A stretch of 7,687 nucleotides of DNA from Chthoniobacterales bacterium (GTDB lineage Bacteria; Verrucomicrobiota; Verrucomicrobiae; Chthoniobacterales; UBA10450): the NCBI GenBank assembly GCA_003244125.1, contig QHBL01000015.1:337-8023 (forward strand). The letters run 5' to 3'. Below, one piece after another: positions 1-6,518 of this stretch. The position numbers and the translations under genes were made by a program. The notes beneath the pieces were generated by a model that saw nothing but the letters and a program-made list of their open reading frames with translations, searched no databases and was not told the origin of the DNA. How positions within the stretch are numbered: position 1 is the stretch's first letter; each line of letters begins with the position of its first letter.

Positions 1-1093
1 CTTCGTTCACTTTGCCGCTGTAGTTGATGTTGAGATGCTCGGTGTGGCGCGGCGCGAGCTGGGAAAGGAAACGGCCCAGCTTTTCCCCGAAGCGGAGATG
101 CGGGCCGATAACGGCGAGCGTTTTTGCGTCGAGCGAAGGCATGTTGACGGCGTTGCGGATGGTGCCTTCAAGGAGCGCGGCGCGGATGGATTGCGCTATC
201 TCTATCCCGACGCTTTCCTGCGCTTCGGCGGTGGATGCTCCGAGATGCGGGGTGAGGATGATGTTGGGGAATTGGCGCAGCGGCGAGTCAGCCGGGAGCG
301 GTTCGGTTTCGAAAACATCGAGGGCGGCGCCGGCGACGTGACCGGTGCGGATGGCGTGAGCTAACGAGGACTCGTCGAGAAGCCCGCCGCGGGCGCAGTT
401 GATGATGCGGACTCTGCGTTTGGTTTTGGCGAGGCGATCCGCGTTCAGAATGTGATGGGTTTCGCGGGTAAGCGGCGTGTGGAGCGAGATGAAGTCTGCG
501 AGCGGCAACAAATCGTCGAGTTCCTCCACCACTTCGACCTGGAGGCTGCGTGCGCGGGAGGCGGCGAGGTAGGGATCAAAGGCGAGGACGCGCATGCCGA
601 AGGCGATGGCGCGCCGGCTTAGTTCGCTGCCGATGCGGCCCATGCCGATGACGCCAAGGGTTTTGTTGTAAAGCTCGACGCCTTCGAGGGTCTTGCGTTC
701 CCATGCGCCGGCGCGCGTGGTGGCGTCGGCGCGGGCGATGTTGCGCGCGAGGCTGAGCAATAATGAAAAGGCATGCTCGGCGGTGGAGATGGTGTTGGCG
801 CCGGGGGCGTTGAGCACGACGACGCCGCGGCGGGTGGCGGTCTCGACGTCGACGTTGTCAACGCCGACGCCGGCGCGACCGACGACGCGAAGCTTTTTCG
901 CCGCATTTAAAATGGGAGCGGTGACTTTGGTTTGGCTGCGGACGATGAGCGCGGCGGCGTTGCCCATCGCCTCGCATAGTTGCGCTTCGCTTAGGCCAGT
1001 TTGGACGTGCACGTCGAGCGCGCCATCGCGCGTGAGCTCTTCGATGCCGCGCGACGAGATGGGATCAGCGACGAAGACTTTAGGCGGAGACAT
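1..1093 (-). CDS. serA: D-3-phosphoglycerate dehydrogenase, 5' part (3' end outside window)
   Basis: Cytosolic enzyme that oxidises 3-phosphoglycerate to 3-phosphohydroxypyruvate with NAD, the first committed step of serine synthesis. The complement strand is open from an ATG at 1093 to the window edge, giving 364 residues. The N-terminal substrate-binding lobe comes first. The Rossmann motif follows at about residues 147-155 (GVIGMGRIG), with the NAD-ribose-binding Asp173 (FDPY). The Arg-Glu-His set typical of the D-isomer 2-hydroxyacid dehydrogenases is visible: Arg235 in NCARGG, Glu264 in DVFETEP and His283 in TPHLGAST. From about residue 335 the sequence (FGEKLGRFLSQLAP, then NYSGKV) looks like the start of the intervening ASB domain of the long, roughly 525-residue SerA type, so an ACT domain is expected beyond the window. 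The ATG is chosen because MSPPKVFVADPIS begins the family fold without extra residues; only a weak AGG precedes it. The gap to the upstream permease is 210 bp and carries a repeat, so co-transcription is uncertain. Confidence 0.95.
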   Translation of the reverse strand, partial: MSPPKVFVADPISSRGIEELTRDGALDVHVQTGLSEAQLCEAMGNAAALIVRSQTKVTAPILNAAKKLRVVGRAGVGVDNVDVETATRRGVVVLNAPGANTISTAEHAFSLLLSLARNIARADATTRAGAWERKTLEGVELYNKTLGVIGMGRIGSELSRRAIAFGMRVLAFDPYLAASRARSLQVEVVEELDDLLPLADFISLHTPLTRETHHILNADRLAKTKRRVRIINCARGGLLDESSLAHAIRTGHVAGAALDVFETEPLPADSPLRQFPNIILTPHLGASTAEAQESVGIEIAQSIRAALLEGTIRNAVNMPSLDAKTLAVIGPHLRFGEKLGRFLSQLAPRHTEHLNINYSGKVNE

Positions 1094-1117
1094 TGGTCAA
1101 ACCTGTCGTGCAAAAGT

Positions 1118-1286
1118 CCGAGGAGTGCACGCGGCTGGCGGTGCAATTGCAGTCCGGCTCGAACTGATGGCGGCTGCGCCATTGCGGACTCTCGTAACAG
1201 CGACGCACGTGCCGAAATGCAGCGAAAAGGAAGTTCGTTGCGGCGGGCCGTCGCAACCAGCACGTGGGCCGCGCGCGCTCCCCCGG
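1118..1286. repeat. Palindromic intergenic element, family 1, copy 1 (longer, degenerate)
   Basis: It fills most of the 210 bp between the 631-residue permease and serA. The left arm at 1118-1135 (CCGAGGAGTGCACGCGGC) matches 16 of 18 bases of the left arm of copy 2 at 3252-3269. Bases 1229-1281 match 3307-3359 at 49 of 53 positions by eye, including a 22-base identical run. An internal hairpin lies at 1237-1257, with arms GTTGCGGCGG and CCGTCGCAAC and one non-Watson-Crick pair. TTGCGGACT (1182-1190) is also shared with copy 2 (3277-3285). This copy is about 57 bp longer than copy 2; the extra part contains a small stem TGGCG..CGCCA near 1168-1181. The element ends 17 bp after the permease stop codon. 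I see no coding sequence in it and no T-tract of an intrinsic terminator. Confidence 0.75.
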
Positions 1287-1303
1287 ACTCGTGCTGCACG
1301 GCG

Positions 1304-3199
1304 TCATCCGAAGATGACGAGGCGGATGGTGTCGGGGAGTTGTTCGGCGACGTCGTTGACGACGTTGCCGCGGAGTAACGCCGCCAGAGTGCGGCGTTGT
1401 GATGTGCCGATGAGGAGATAATCAATGCCGAGTGTGGCCGCGGTGTCGAGAATGGTTGTGGCCGCGTCGGGGCTGACGGCGTAAACCGGCGCGACGCAAA
1501 TCCCGCGCTCCTCGGCCAGCTTGAGCATCAGCGACATGATCGCGTTGGCTTCGGGATCGTCCTGCCATTTGGCGCGGCCAAGTGTGGCCGGGCCGCCGCC
1601 GTAATAGACGGCGATTTCTTTGACGTAGAGCACATAGAGGATGCCTTTGCGCAGTTGCGCTTCGTCGAGGGCGAAGCTGAGCACCGGCGTGATGCCGCGC
1701 GCGGCCACCATCAAACGCTGACCTTCCTCGAGGTTGGGCCGCATTGTTTCGGTTAGATTTGGCGTCACCATTTCCGCTACCTGGCGGGTGACGGTGAGGG
1801 TGGTCATGCCGTGCCGTTTCAGCGTGTAGGCACGGACGGCCAATCCGATCATAAGCACGCAGGCGACGAAGAAGAGCGCGTCCGGTTTTGTTTTTGCGAG
1901 CGTCATCTCGACCGCGGCAAGGATGACGAAGGTGATGCCGAAAAGGACGCGATCGAGCCAGGTGAAATCGACGGCGCGATTGACACAGCAGGAACCAAGA
2001 TTGACCGCGATGGCGCCAACGACGCCGATGGCGTAGAGCCCGGCCAGCGCGGTGAAGTTGCCGGTCGTGATTAATACCAGTGCCGGCAGCATCATGGCGA
2101 GGAGCAAGGGGAGACTTGGCACTCCGTGGCGGTTGAGCCGGGGGAATTCGCGCGGCATTTCCCCGTCGCGCGCCATCATGAAAAGCAGACCAATCATGGC
2201 GACGATGGCGGTGTTCGACGCGCTGAGGAGAAGGAAGAAAAAGACAATGCCGACGATCCAGCCGAACAAATGTCCAAAGGCTGGCGAGACGGTCGCGGCG
2301 CCGAATTGTTCGGCGATAAAACGGAGCATGTCTTCGCTGCGGCGATCGAGCGCGTCGGTGACTTGCCAGGGTTCGGTGAGGCCATGCGACGCCAATACTC
2401 CGGGCAGCGAGAGCATGGCCCAGCCGAGGAGTGCGGTGCCGAAGACCACTTCGATGGCGACGGGAAAGATCGCTTTGAGTGACTCGCGACCGACGCGCGG
2501 GTGCTCGATGGTTGAGTCTGGATCGAGTTTCATCACGCCGGTGAGATTGGCGATGGATTCGGCGCCGCTGAGGGCGAGGATGACGCCGACGAATTGCACC
2601 CAAAGCTGAGTGACGCTTTCGTGCGGCGGCTGAAGGAAGTGCGTGGTCAAATGCGGCGCGGCGATCGCGATCAGCACCAGGACGACGAGCGCGGTGGGGA
2701 CGGAGAGCGCGACGGCGAGACTGCCGCTGTGTTTTGGCCCGAAGTAATTCAGCAGCCCGAGCAGCGCGAGGACGGCGACGGTGCTGATGGAAATGTGATC
2801 GCGCAGAAAACCGATCCAGCCGATGTGCTCCGCGCCCGAGGTGATGTAGGTGAGCGCGGACCAGCCGCTGAGCGCGGCGGTGACGGTGAGATCGGCGATG
2901 AGCAAAAGCGCGCCGACGACGGCGAGCAATCGCCCTTGCGAACGCGCCGCGGAGTAAACGCCGCCGCCGTCAGGGAAATGTCGGCAGATAACGGCGTAGT
3001 TAATTCCGACCAGGCCAGTGACGGCGCAGACGGCTAGGATGATCGGGAAGGAGGAGAATCCCGCCGCGATGAAGGCGAGGCCGATGACGTAGGCTTTGCT
3101 CGTGCCCCAATCGCCATAGAGCAACGCGGCGGCGCGTTTCCAATCGACATTGCGCGGCCGATGGACTGCGCCGGCGCCTTGTGCAATCGGACTGGCCAT
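1304..3199 (-). CDS. APC-superfamily (KUP/KimA-like) permease with C-terminal USP-like domain, paralogue A
   Basis: Inner-membrane secondary transporter of 631 residues. About 11-12 hydrophobic segments lie between residues 35 and 458, followed by a soluble cytoplasmic domain at about 490-631. The first segment carries YGDWGTSKAY (residues 28-37), close to the YGDIGTSPLY motif of KUP potassium transporters. FPDGGGVYSAAR (75-86) resembles the next KUP block, and ALSGAE (209-214) fits the TGxE motif of segment 6. The C-terminal part ends in a universal-stress-protein-like glycine motif: Gly598, then Gly611-Asn612, where the canonical pair is Gly-Ser/Thr. The length is near that of KimA (about 607), which also has a USP-like tail. 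The start is supported by gap-free alignment with paralogue B over the first 117 residues or so; no good Shine-Dalgarno is visible. Compared with B it has about 10 extra residues near 118-145 and 11 near 267-288, both in loops. Automated annotation might call it an amino acid permease; the substrate is not proven. Confidence 0.85.
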   Translation of the reverse strand: MASPIAQGAGAVHRPRNVDWKRAAALLYGDWGTSKAYVIGLAFIAAGFSSFPIILAVCAVTGLVGINYAVICRHFPDGGGVYSAARSQGRLLAVVGALLLIADLTVTAALSGWSALTYITSGAEHIGWIGFLRDHISISTVAVLALLGLLNYFGPKHSGSLAVALSVPTALVVLVLIAIAAPHLTTHFLQPPHESVTQLWVQFVGVILALSGAESIANLTGVMKLDPDSTIEHPRVGRESLKAIFPVAIEVVFGTALLGWAMLSLPGVLASHGLTEPWQVTDALDRRSEDMLRFIAEQFGAATVSPAFGHLFGWIVGIVFFFLLLSASNTAIVAMIGLLFMMARDGEMPREFPRLNRHGVPSLPLLLAMMLPALVLITTGNFTALAGLYAIGVVGAIAVNLGSCCVNRAVDFTWLDRVLFGITFVILAAVEMTLAKTKPDALFFVACVLMIGLAVRAYTLKRHGMTTLTVTRQVAEMVTPNLTETMRPNLEEGQRLMVAARGITPVLSFALDEAQLRKGILYVLYVKEIAVYYGGGPATLGRAKWQDDPEANAIMSLMLKLAEERGICVAPVYAVSPDAATTILDTAATLGIDYLLIGTSQRRTLAALLRGNVVNDVAEQLPDTIRLVIFG

Positions 3200-3251
3200 T
3201 AGACCGTGGCCGCGCTTCCGCGACTGGCCCGGCGGCGCGATGAATCACTTT

Positions 3252-3363
3252 CCGCGGAGCGCACGCGGCCTTGCCCTTGCGGACTTTCTTGGGGGAAAGG
3301 AGGAACGGAAGTTCGTTGCGGCGGGCCGCCGCAACCGGCACGCGGGCCGCGTGCGCTCCTCGG
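3252..3363. repeat. Palindromic intergenic element, family 1, copy 2 (intact terminal arms)
   Basis: A 112-bp element in the 180-bp gap between the two permease genes. Its outer arms form a long inverted repeat: CCGCGGAGCGCACGCGGCC at 3252-3270 pairs with 3345-3363 at 18 of 19 positions. Inside are two more perfect hairpins. One is at 3315-3335, with 10-bp arms GTTGCGGCGG and CCGCCGCAAC around a single base (or 8-bp arms around five). The other is at 3338-3354, with arms GCACGCG and CGCGTGC around GGC. The element ends 16 bp after the stop codon of paralogue B. The nested, GC-rich palindromes resemble REP/BIME-type elements or a small non-autonomous element. No open frame in it looks real, and there is no T-run, so a standard intrinsic terminator is not supported. 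The rest of this gap (3200-3251) shows nothing I recognise. Confidence 0.8.
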
Positions 3364-3379
3364 AAGGTGGCGTGTCATG

Positions 3380-5212
3380 TCAGCCGAAGATGATGAGACG
3401 GATGTCGTCGGGCAAATGTTGGGCGATAGCGGTGGCGACGCTGCCGCGAAGCAGGTGCGCCATGCCGCTGCGTTGCGAGGCCCCGAGGATGAGAGCATCG
3501 ACACCGAGCGTGGCGGTGAGATCGAGAATGGTGGCGGCGGCGTCGGGACTCACGGCGTAGATCGGCAGCACGGAAACGCCGCGCTCCTCGCCGAGCTTGA
3601 ACATGGTGGACATGATGGCCTGCGCTTCGGGATCATCCTGCCAGCGCGGTTTCCCCAGCCCTGCAGTGGTGTTGGAAAAATAGACCGCAATCTCTTTTAC
3701 ATATAGCACGCAGAGCACCGCCTTGCGCAGTTGCGCTTCCTCCAGCGCGAAGCCGAGCACGGGCGTGATGCCGCGCGCGGCCACCATGATCTTTTGTCCT
3801 TCAGTGAGTCGCGGCTGCACGCCCGCGATCGTGTCGCTCGACACCATTTCGGCGACGCGGCGCGCGACCGTCATGGTTTTTAATCCTGAGACTTTGTGCG
3901 AGTAGGAGCGGAAGGCGAGGCCGACGAAGAGCACGCACATGGCGAAGAAGAGCGCGTCCGGTTTTGTCTTGGCGATGGTCAGCTCGACCGCGGCAAGCAC
4001 GACGAAGGTGACGCCCATGCTGAGGCGTTCGTAAGGTCGGAGCGCGAGACGTTTGTTGAATGTGCAGGAGCCGAGATTGACCGCGATGGCGCCGACTACG
4101 CCGATGGCATAGAGGCCGGCGAGCGATGTGAACTTGCCGGTGACGACCAGGACGACGATGGGCACCACGATTGCGACCGCGAGCGGAATTTTGGGAACGC
4201 CGTAACGATTCAGGCGCGCGAGCTCGCGCGGCATCTCGCCGTCCTGGGCCATCATGAACATGACACCGATCAGCGCGACGACGGCGGTGTTGACCGCGCT
4301 GATGAGGAGCAAACCGAAGATGACGCCGACGATGACTCCGAAGAGCTGGCCGAACCAGGCGTCGGCGGCGAGTGTGCCGTAATGCTCGGCCAGAAAACGC
4401 AACATGTCCTCCTGATGCGCGATGAGCTGCGGCGTGAAGGATTTGGGCACGGACAACATGGCCCAGCCAAGGAGCAGCGTGCCGAGCACGACCTCGATGG
4501 CGACGGGCAGGATCGCTTTCGTGGCGGTGCGCGTGACCTTCGGTCTATCGGGTGGGCTGCCCGGATCGAGCTTCATCACGCCGGTGATGTTGGCGACGGC
4601 TTCCACGCCGCTGAGCGCGAGGATGACGCCGACGAATTGCACCCAAAGCTGGACGAGACTTTCGTGTCGCGGTTCCAGATACGCGCGGGTGAGATGCGGC
4701 GCGCAAAGAGCGACAATGGCGATGACGACGAGCACCGCCGGAATTGCCAGCCAGATGGAAACGCTGCCGCTGTGTTTCGGGCCGAAATAGTTAATGGCGC
4801 CGACCATGAGGATGAGTGCGATGGTCGCGATGCGCGCGTACGGTGTGGGCACGCCGAGATAGCTCACCGCCGCCCAACCGCTGAGCGCGGCTGTGACGAC
4901 GAAGTTCGCCACCAGCAGCAGGGCGCCGACGGACGCGAGAAATCGGCTTTGCCGCCGCGCGGCTGAGTAAACGCCGCCGCCGTCCGGAAAATGTTTGCAG
5001 ACAATAATGTAGTTGTAGCCGACGAAGGCGGTGAGCACGCAGACCGCGGCGATGATGGGCAACGAGCCGAATCCCGCCGCGACGAAAGCGAGACCGATGA
5101 CGTAGGCCTTGCTCGTGCCCCAGTCGCCGTAGAGCAATGCCGCGGCGCGTTTCCAATCGACATTGCGCGGCCGATGCACTCCAGCCGCCTGCCCGGTGAC
5201 GAGCTCAGCCAT
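3380..5212 (-). CDS. APC-superfamily (KUP/KimA-like) permease with C-terminal USP-like domain, paralogue B
   Basis: Inner-membrane transporter of 610 residues, about two-thirds identical by eye to the gene directly downstream, and identical over residues 12-43. About 11-12 hydrophobic segments span residues 35-437, then a cytoplasmic tail runs from about 470 to 610. Key motifs are YGDWGTSKAY (28-37), FPDGGGVYSAAR (75-86), ALSGVE (199-204) and, between segments, AQDGEMPRELARLNR (322-336), typical of an APC cytoplasmic loop. The tail ends with a better preserved universal-stress-protein motif than paralogue A: Gly577, then Gly590-Ser591, followed by a hydrophobic LIIFG strand. In known USPs this glycine-rich motif binds ATP phosphates; whether it does so here is inferred. 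The ATG at 5212 aligns with the start of the paralogue. A possible GGAG lies 11 bases upstream, a long spacing. The 180-bp gap to the next gene holds a palindromic repeat, so each copy may be expressed separately. The substrate is unproven; potassium is the candidate I favour, amino acids the alternative. Confidence 0.85.
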   Translation of the reverse strand: MAELVTGQAAGVHRPRNVDWKRAAALLYGDWGTSKAYVIGLAFVAAGFGSLPIIAAVCVLTAFVGYNYIIVCKHFPDGGGVYSAARRQSRFLASVGALLLVANFVVTAALSGWAAVSYLGVPTPYARIATIALILMVGAINYFGPKHSGSVSIWLAIPAVLVVIAIVALCAPHLTRAYLEPRHESLVQLWVQFVGVILALSGVEAVANITGVMKLDPGSPPDRPKVTRTATKAILPVAIEVVLGTLLLGWAMLSVPKSFTPQLIAHQEDMLRFLAEHYGTLAADAWFGQLFGVIVGVIFGLLLISAVNTAVVALIGVMFMMAQDGEMPRELARLNRYGVPKIPLAVAIVVPIVVLVVTGKFTSLAGLYAIGVVGAIAVNLGSCTFNKRLALRPYERLSMGVTFVVLAAVELTIAKTKPDALFFAMCVLFVGLAFRSYSHKVSGLKTMTVARRVAEMVSSDTIAGVQPRLTEGQKIMVAARGITPVLGFALEEAQLRKAVLCVLYVKEIAVYFSNTTAGLGKPRWQDDPEAQAIMSTMFKLGEERGVSVLPIYAVSPDAAATILDLTATLGVDALILGASQRSGMAHLLRGSVATAIAQHLPDDIRLIIFG

Positions 5213-5240
5213 TCAGCGAAGCGCTCCCGCTGCAAAGCGT

Positions 5241-5337
5241 CCCGTAGCCGCTTCGCTGTGCGAAGCGCGGGAGGCGTGGTGCAGCACGATCAGCATGGCG
5301 GGCGTTCTCTCGCCGCCCACACGGCGACGGCTACAGG
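5241..5337. repeat. Palindromic intergenic repeat, family 2
   Basis: It occupies most of the 145-bp gap between the RNA methyltransferase stop and the start of permease B. The outer inverted arms are CCCGTAGCCG at 5241-5250 and CGGCTACAGG at 5328-5337 (9 of 10 pairs). Just inside the left arm, and overlapping its last two bases, is a perfect hairpin at 5249-5267, CGCTTCGC-TGT-GCGAAGCG. Near the right arm CGCCG at 5311-5315 can pair with CGGCG at 5322-5326. The sequence is unrelated to the family 1 elements. I recognise the style (bounding GTAGCCG/CGGCTAC arms) as common interspersed extragenic DNA in soil Verrucomicrobiota, from memory only. There is no T-run next to the stems. It lies within 30 bp upstream of the permease B start, so its hairpins would sit in that gene's 5' leader if transcription reads through. 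Confidence 0.65.
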
Positions 5338-5357
5338 GTGGCGGGAAGGGGAACACG

Positions 5358-6422
5358 TTACACGCAACAATGGATTGCTGTGAGTTCGGCGACCACTTCG
5401 ATTTCGGCTGTCTGCGGGAACATGTCGATGGGTGTGATTGAAGTGATGGTGAACGCCTTTTGCAATTCGCGCAGATCGCGCCCGAGCGTCGCTGGATTGC
5501 ACGAAACATAGACTACGCGGGCGGGCGCGGAGCGGAGAACCGTGGCGCGCACAGCACTGCTTAACCCTTCCGCGGGCGGGTCGAGAATCAATGCGTCGCA
5601 GTGTTCAGTTTGCAGGCGGGAGCTGAGCTCGGCCGCAACATCGCCCGCGATATATTGCTCGTTAGGCTCCGCGGATTCTTGCGCTGCGGCAATGGCGTGC
5701 CGGTCCCAGTCGATGCCGACGATTTTCTCGAAGCGGGAGCGCAAGCGTTTCGCGAAAAATCCCGCGCCGCAATAAGCATCGATGAGCGTGCCGGTGGTCG
5801 AAGCAAGCAGGCGTTCGACAAGATCGAGCAGCAATGGCGCGGCGGCGTCGTTCGCCTGGGTGAAAACGCGGGCCGCGTCTGGCGCACGCAAAGTGTAGTG
5901 ACCGTCTCGCGGGTGCGCCGCGCGCAATGGCGCGAGCTGCGCATTGACTTCGGGCGCGGCGATTGGGCAAAACTCGATGTCGAGCAACGCATTCGATTCG
6001 CGGCGGAAAAATCCCACCACGCCGTCGCGAGCGTGAACGGTAATGCGATTGCGATAGCGATACTCCAAGGGCGACGCGACGATCGCGTGCATCGGCGGGT
6101 CCGCGATGCCGCCGATGCGCGCGAGCGTTTGCCGCACCTGATTCGATTTGATCGCGAGCTGGTGTGCGTAGCTGATGTGCTGGTAAACGCAGCCGCCGCA
6201 GCTCCCGAAGTACGGGCAGGGCGGCTCGACGCGATGCGGTGATCTTTCCCGCACCGATTCCACCTCAGCCTCGATGAACTTCTTGTGCTCGCGCACGACG
6301 CGCGCGGAAACCGTTTCTCCATCGATGACGTAGGGAACGAAGGCCGCTTTGCCACCGATGCGGCCAACGCCTTTGCCGCCGAACGCGATATCGGTGATGG
6401 CAAGATCAACCACGCGTGTCAT
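5358..6422 (-). CDS. TrmA/RlmD-family uracil-C5 RNA methyltransferase (TRAM domain, Fe-S type)
   Basis: Cytosolic SAM-dependent enzyme that makes 5-methyluridine in RNA. Presence of a TRAM domain favours 23S rRNA U1939 (RlmD-like) over tRNA U54, but the site cannot be fixed from sequence alone. From the ATG at 6422 it is 354 residues. A TRAM RNA-binding domain fills about 3-57. Four Fe-S cysteines follow: Cys69, Cys75, Cys78 (CPYFGSCGGC) and Cys152. The SAM motif is DAYCGAGFF at 215-223, DPPAEGL is at 281-287, catalytic Cys308 lies in YVSCNPATL, and the C-terminal DMFPQTAEIE places the general-base Glu at 342. The usual Arg of DPPR is Ala here, and the protein is shorter than the 430-450 typical of RlmD. 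The frame stays open upstream to an ATG at 6446, but those eight extra residues (MRSLAPLG) are translated repeat DNA, so I prefer 6422, itself inside the repeat arm. The ribosome binding site is weak. Confidence 0.88.
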   Translation of the reverse strand: MTRVVDLAITDIAFGGKGVGRIGGKAAFVPYVIDGETVSARVVREHKKFIEAEVESVRERSPHRVEPPCPYFGSCGGCVYQHISYAHQLAIKSNQVRQTLARIGGIADPPMHAIVASPLEYRYRNRITVHARDGVVGFFRRESNALLDIEFCPIAAPEVNAQLAPLRAAHPRDGHYTLRAPDAARVFTQANDAAAPLLLDLVERLLASTTGTLIDAYCGAGFFAKRLRSRFEKIVGIDWDRHAIAAAQESAEPNEQYIAGDVAAELSSRLQTEHCDALILDPPAEGLSSAVRATVLRSAPARVVYVSCNPATLGRDLRELQKAFTITSITPIDMFPQTAEIEVVAELTAIHCCV

Positions 6423-6501
6423 CCCGAGCGGAGCGAGGGACCGCACCTAGGTCAAGACCGGTTGAGAGGCCCCTTCGCCGTCGTTACGGCTCAGGATGAC
6501 A
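6417..6501. repeat. Interspersed palindromic repeat of the 'CHPERSEG' type, overlapping a gene start
   Basis: An 85-bp element in the 96-bp gap between the exported protein gene and the RNA methyltransferase gene. The terminal arms TGTCATCCCGAGC (6417-6429) and GCTCAGGATGACA (6489-6501) are inverted repeats matching at 12 of 13 positions. One plus-strand frame reads CHPERSEGPHL, a peptide known to me as a frequent spurious translation of interspersed repeats in Acidobacteria, Verrucomicrobia and other phyla. The opposite strand reads RSLAPLGMT, which is fused in frame to the methyltransferase reading frame. The ATG of the preferred methyltransferase start (complement of 6420-6422) lies within the left arm. 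The rest of the gap, 6502-6518, shows nothing further. Confidence 0.8.
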
Positions 6502-6518
6502 GTCTTGCGATCAACCGC

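Noticed and set aside
693..1421. 242-codon plus-strand open frame across the serA start and the gap
   Set aside because: It runs antisense to serA, which has full catalytic motifs, then through palindromic repeat DNA and the permease 3' end. Low-complexity Ala/Arg/Ser composition.
1422..2603. 393-codon minus-strand open frame inside permease A
   Set aside because: Out-of-frame shadow with extreme Arg/His content; the overlapping frame encodes conserved transmembrane segments matching paralogue B.
3252..3363. An insertion sequence with terminal inverted repeats
   Set aside because: At 112 bp it holds no transposase and no clear target-site duplication at its borders; a REP/BIME-like or non-autonomous element fits better.
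3896..4966. 356-codon plus-strand open frame, very rich in Asp, Glu, His and Arg
   Set aside because: It is exactly antisense to permease B, has no domain-like pattern and mirrors the third-position GC bias of the real gene. The corresponding antisense stretches of paralogue A (2126-2482, 2594-3037) have the same composition, as expected of shadows.
5249..5267. Perfect 8-bp hairpin as an intrinsic terminator of the RNA methyltransferase gene
   Set aside because: No T-run follows the stem on the coding strand, and the stem lies about 90 bp beyond the stop inside a larger palindromic repeat.
5213..5357. A c-di-AMP (ydaO) or other riboswitch ahead of the permeases
   Set aside because: I looked because KimA-like genes can carry one, but the gap is filled by a simple GC-rich palindromic repeat and shows no riboswitch core I recognise.
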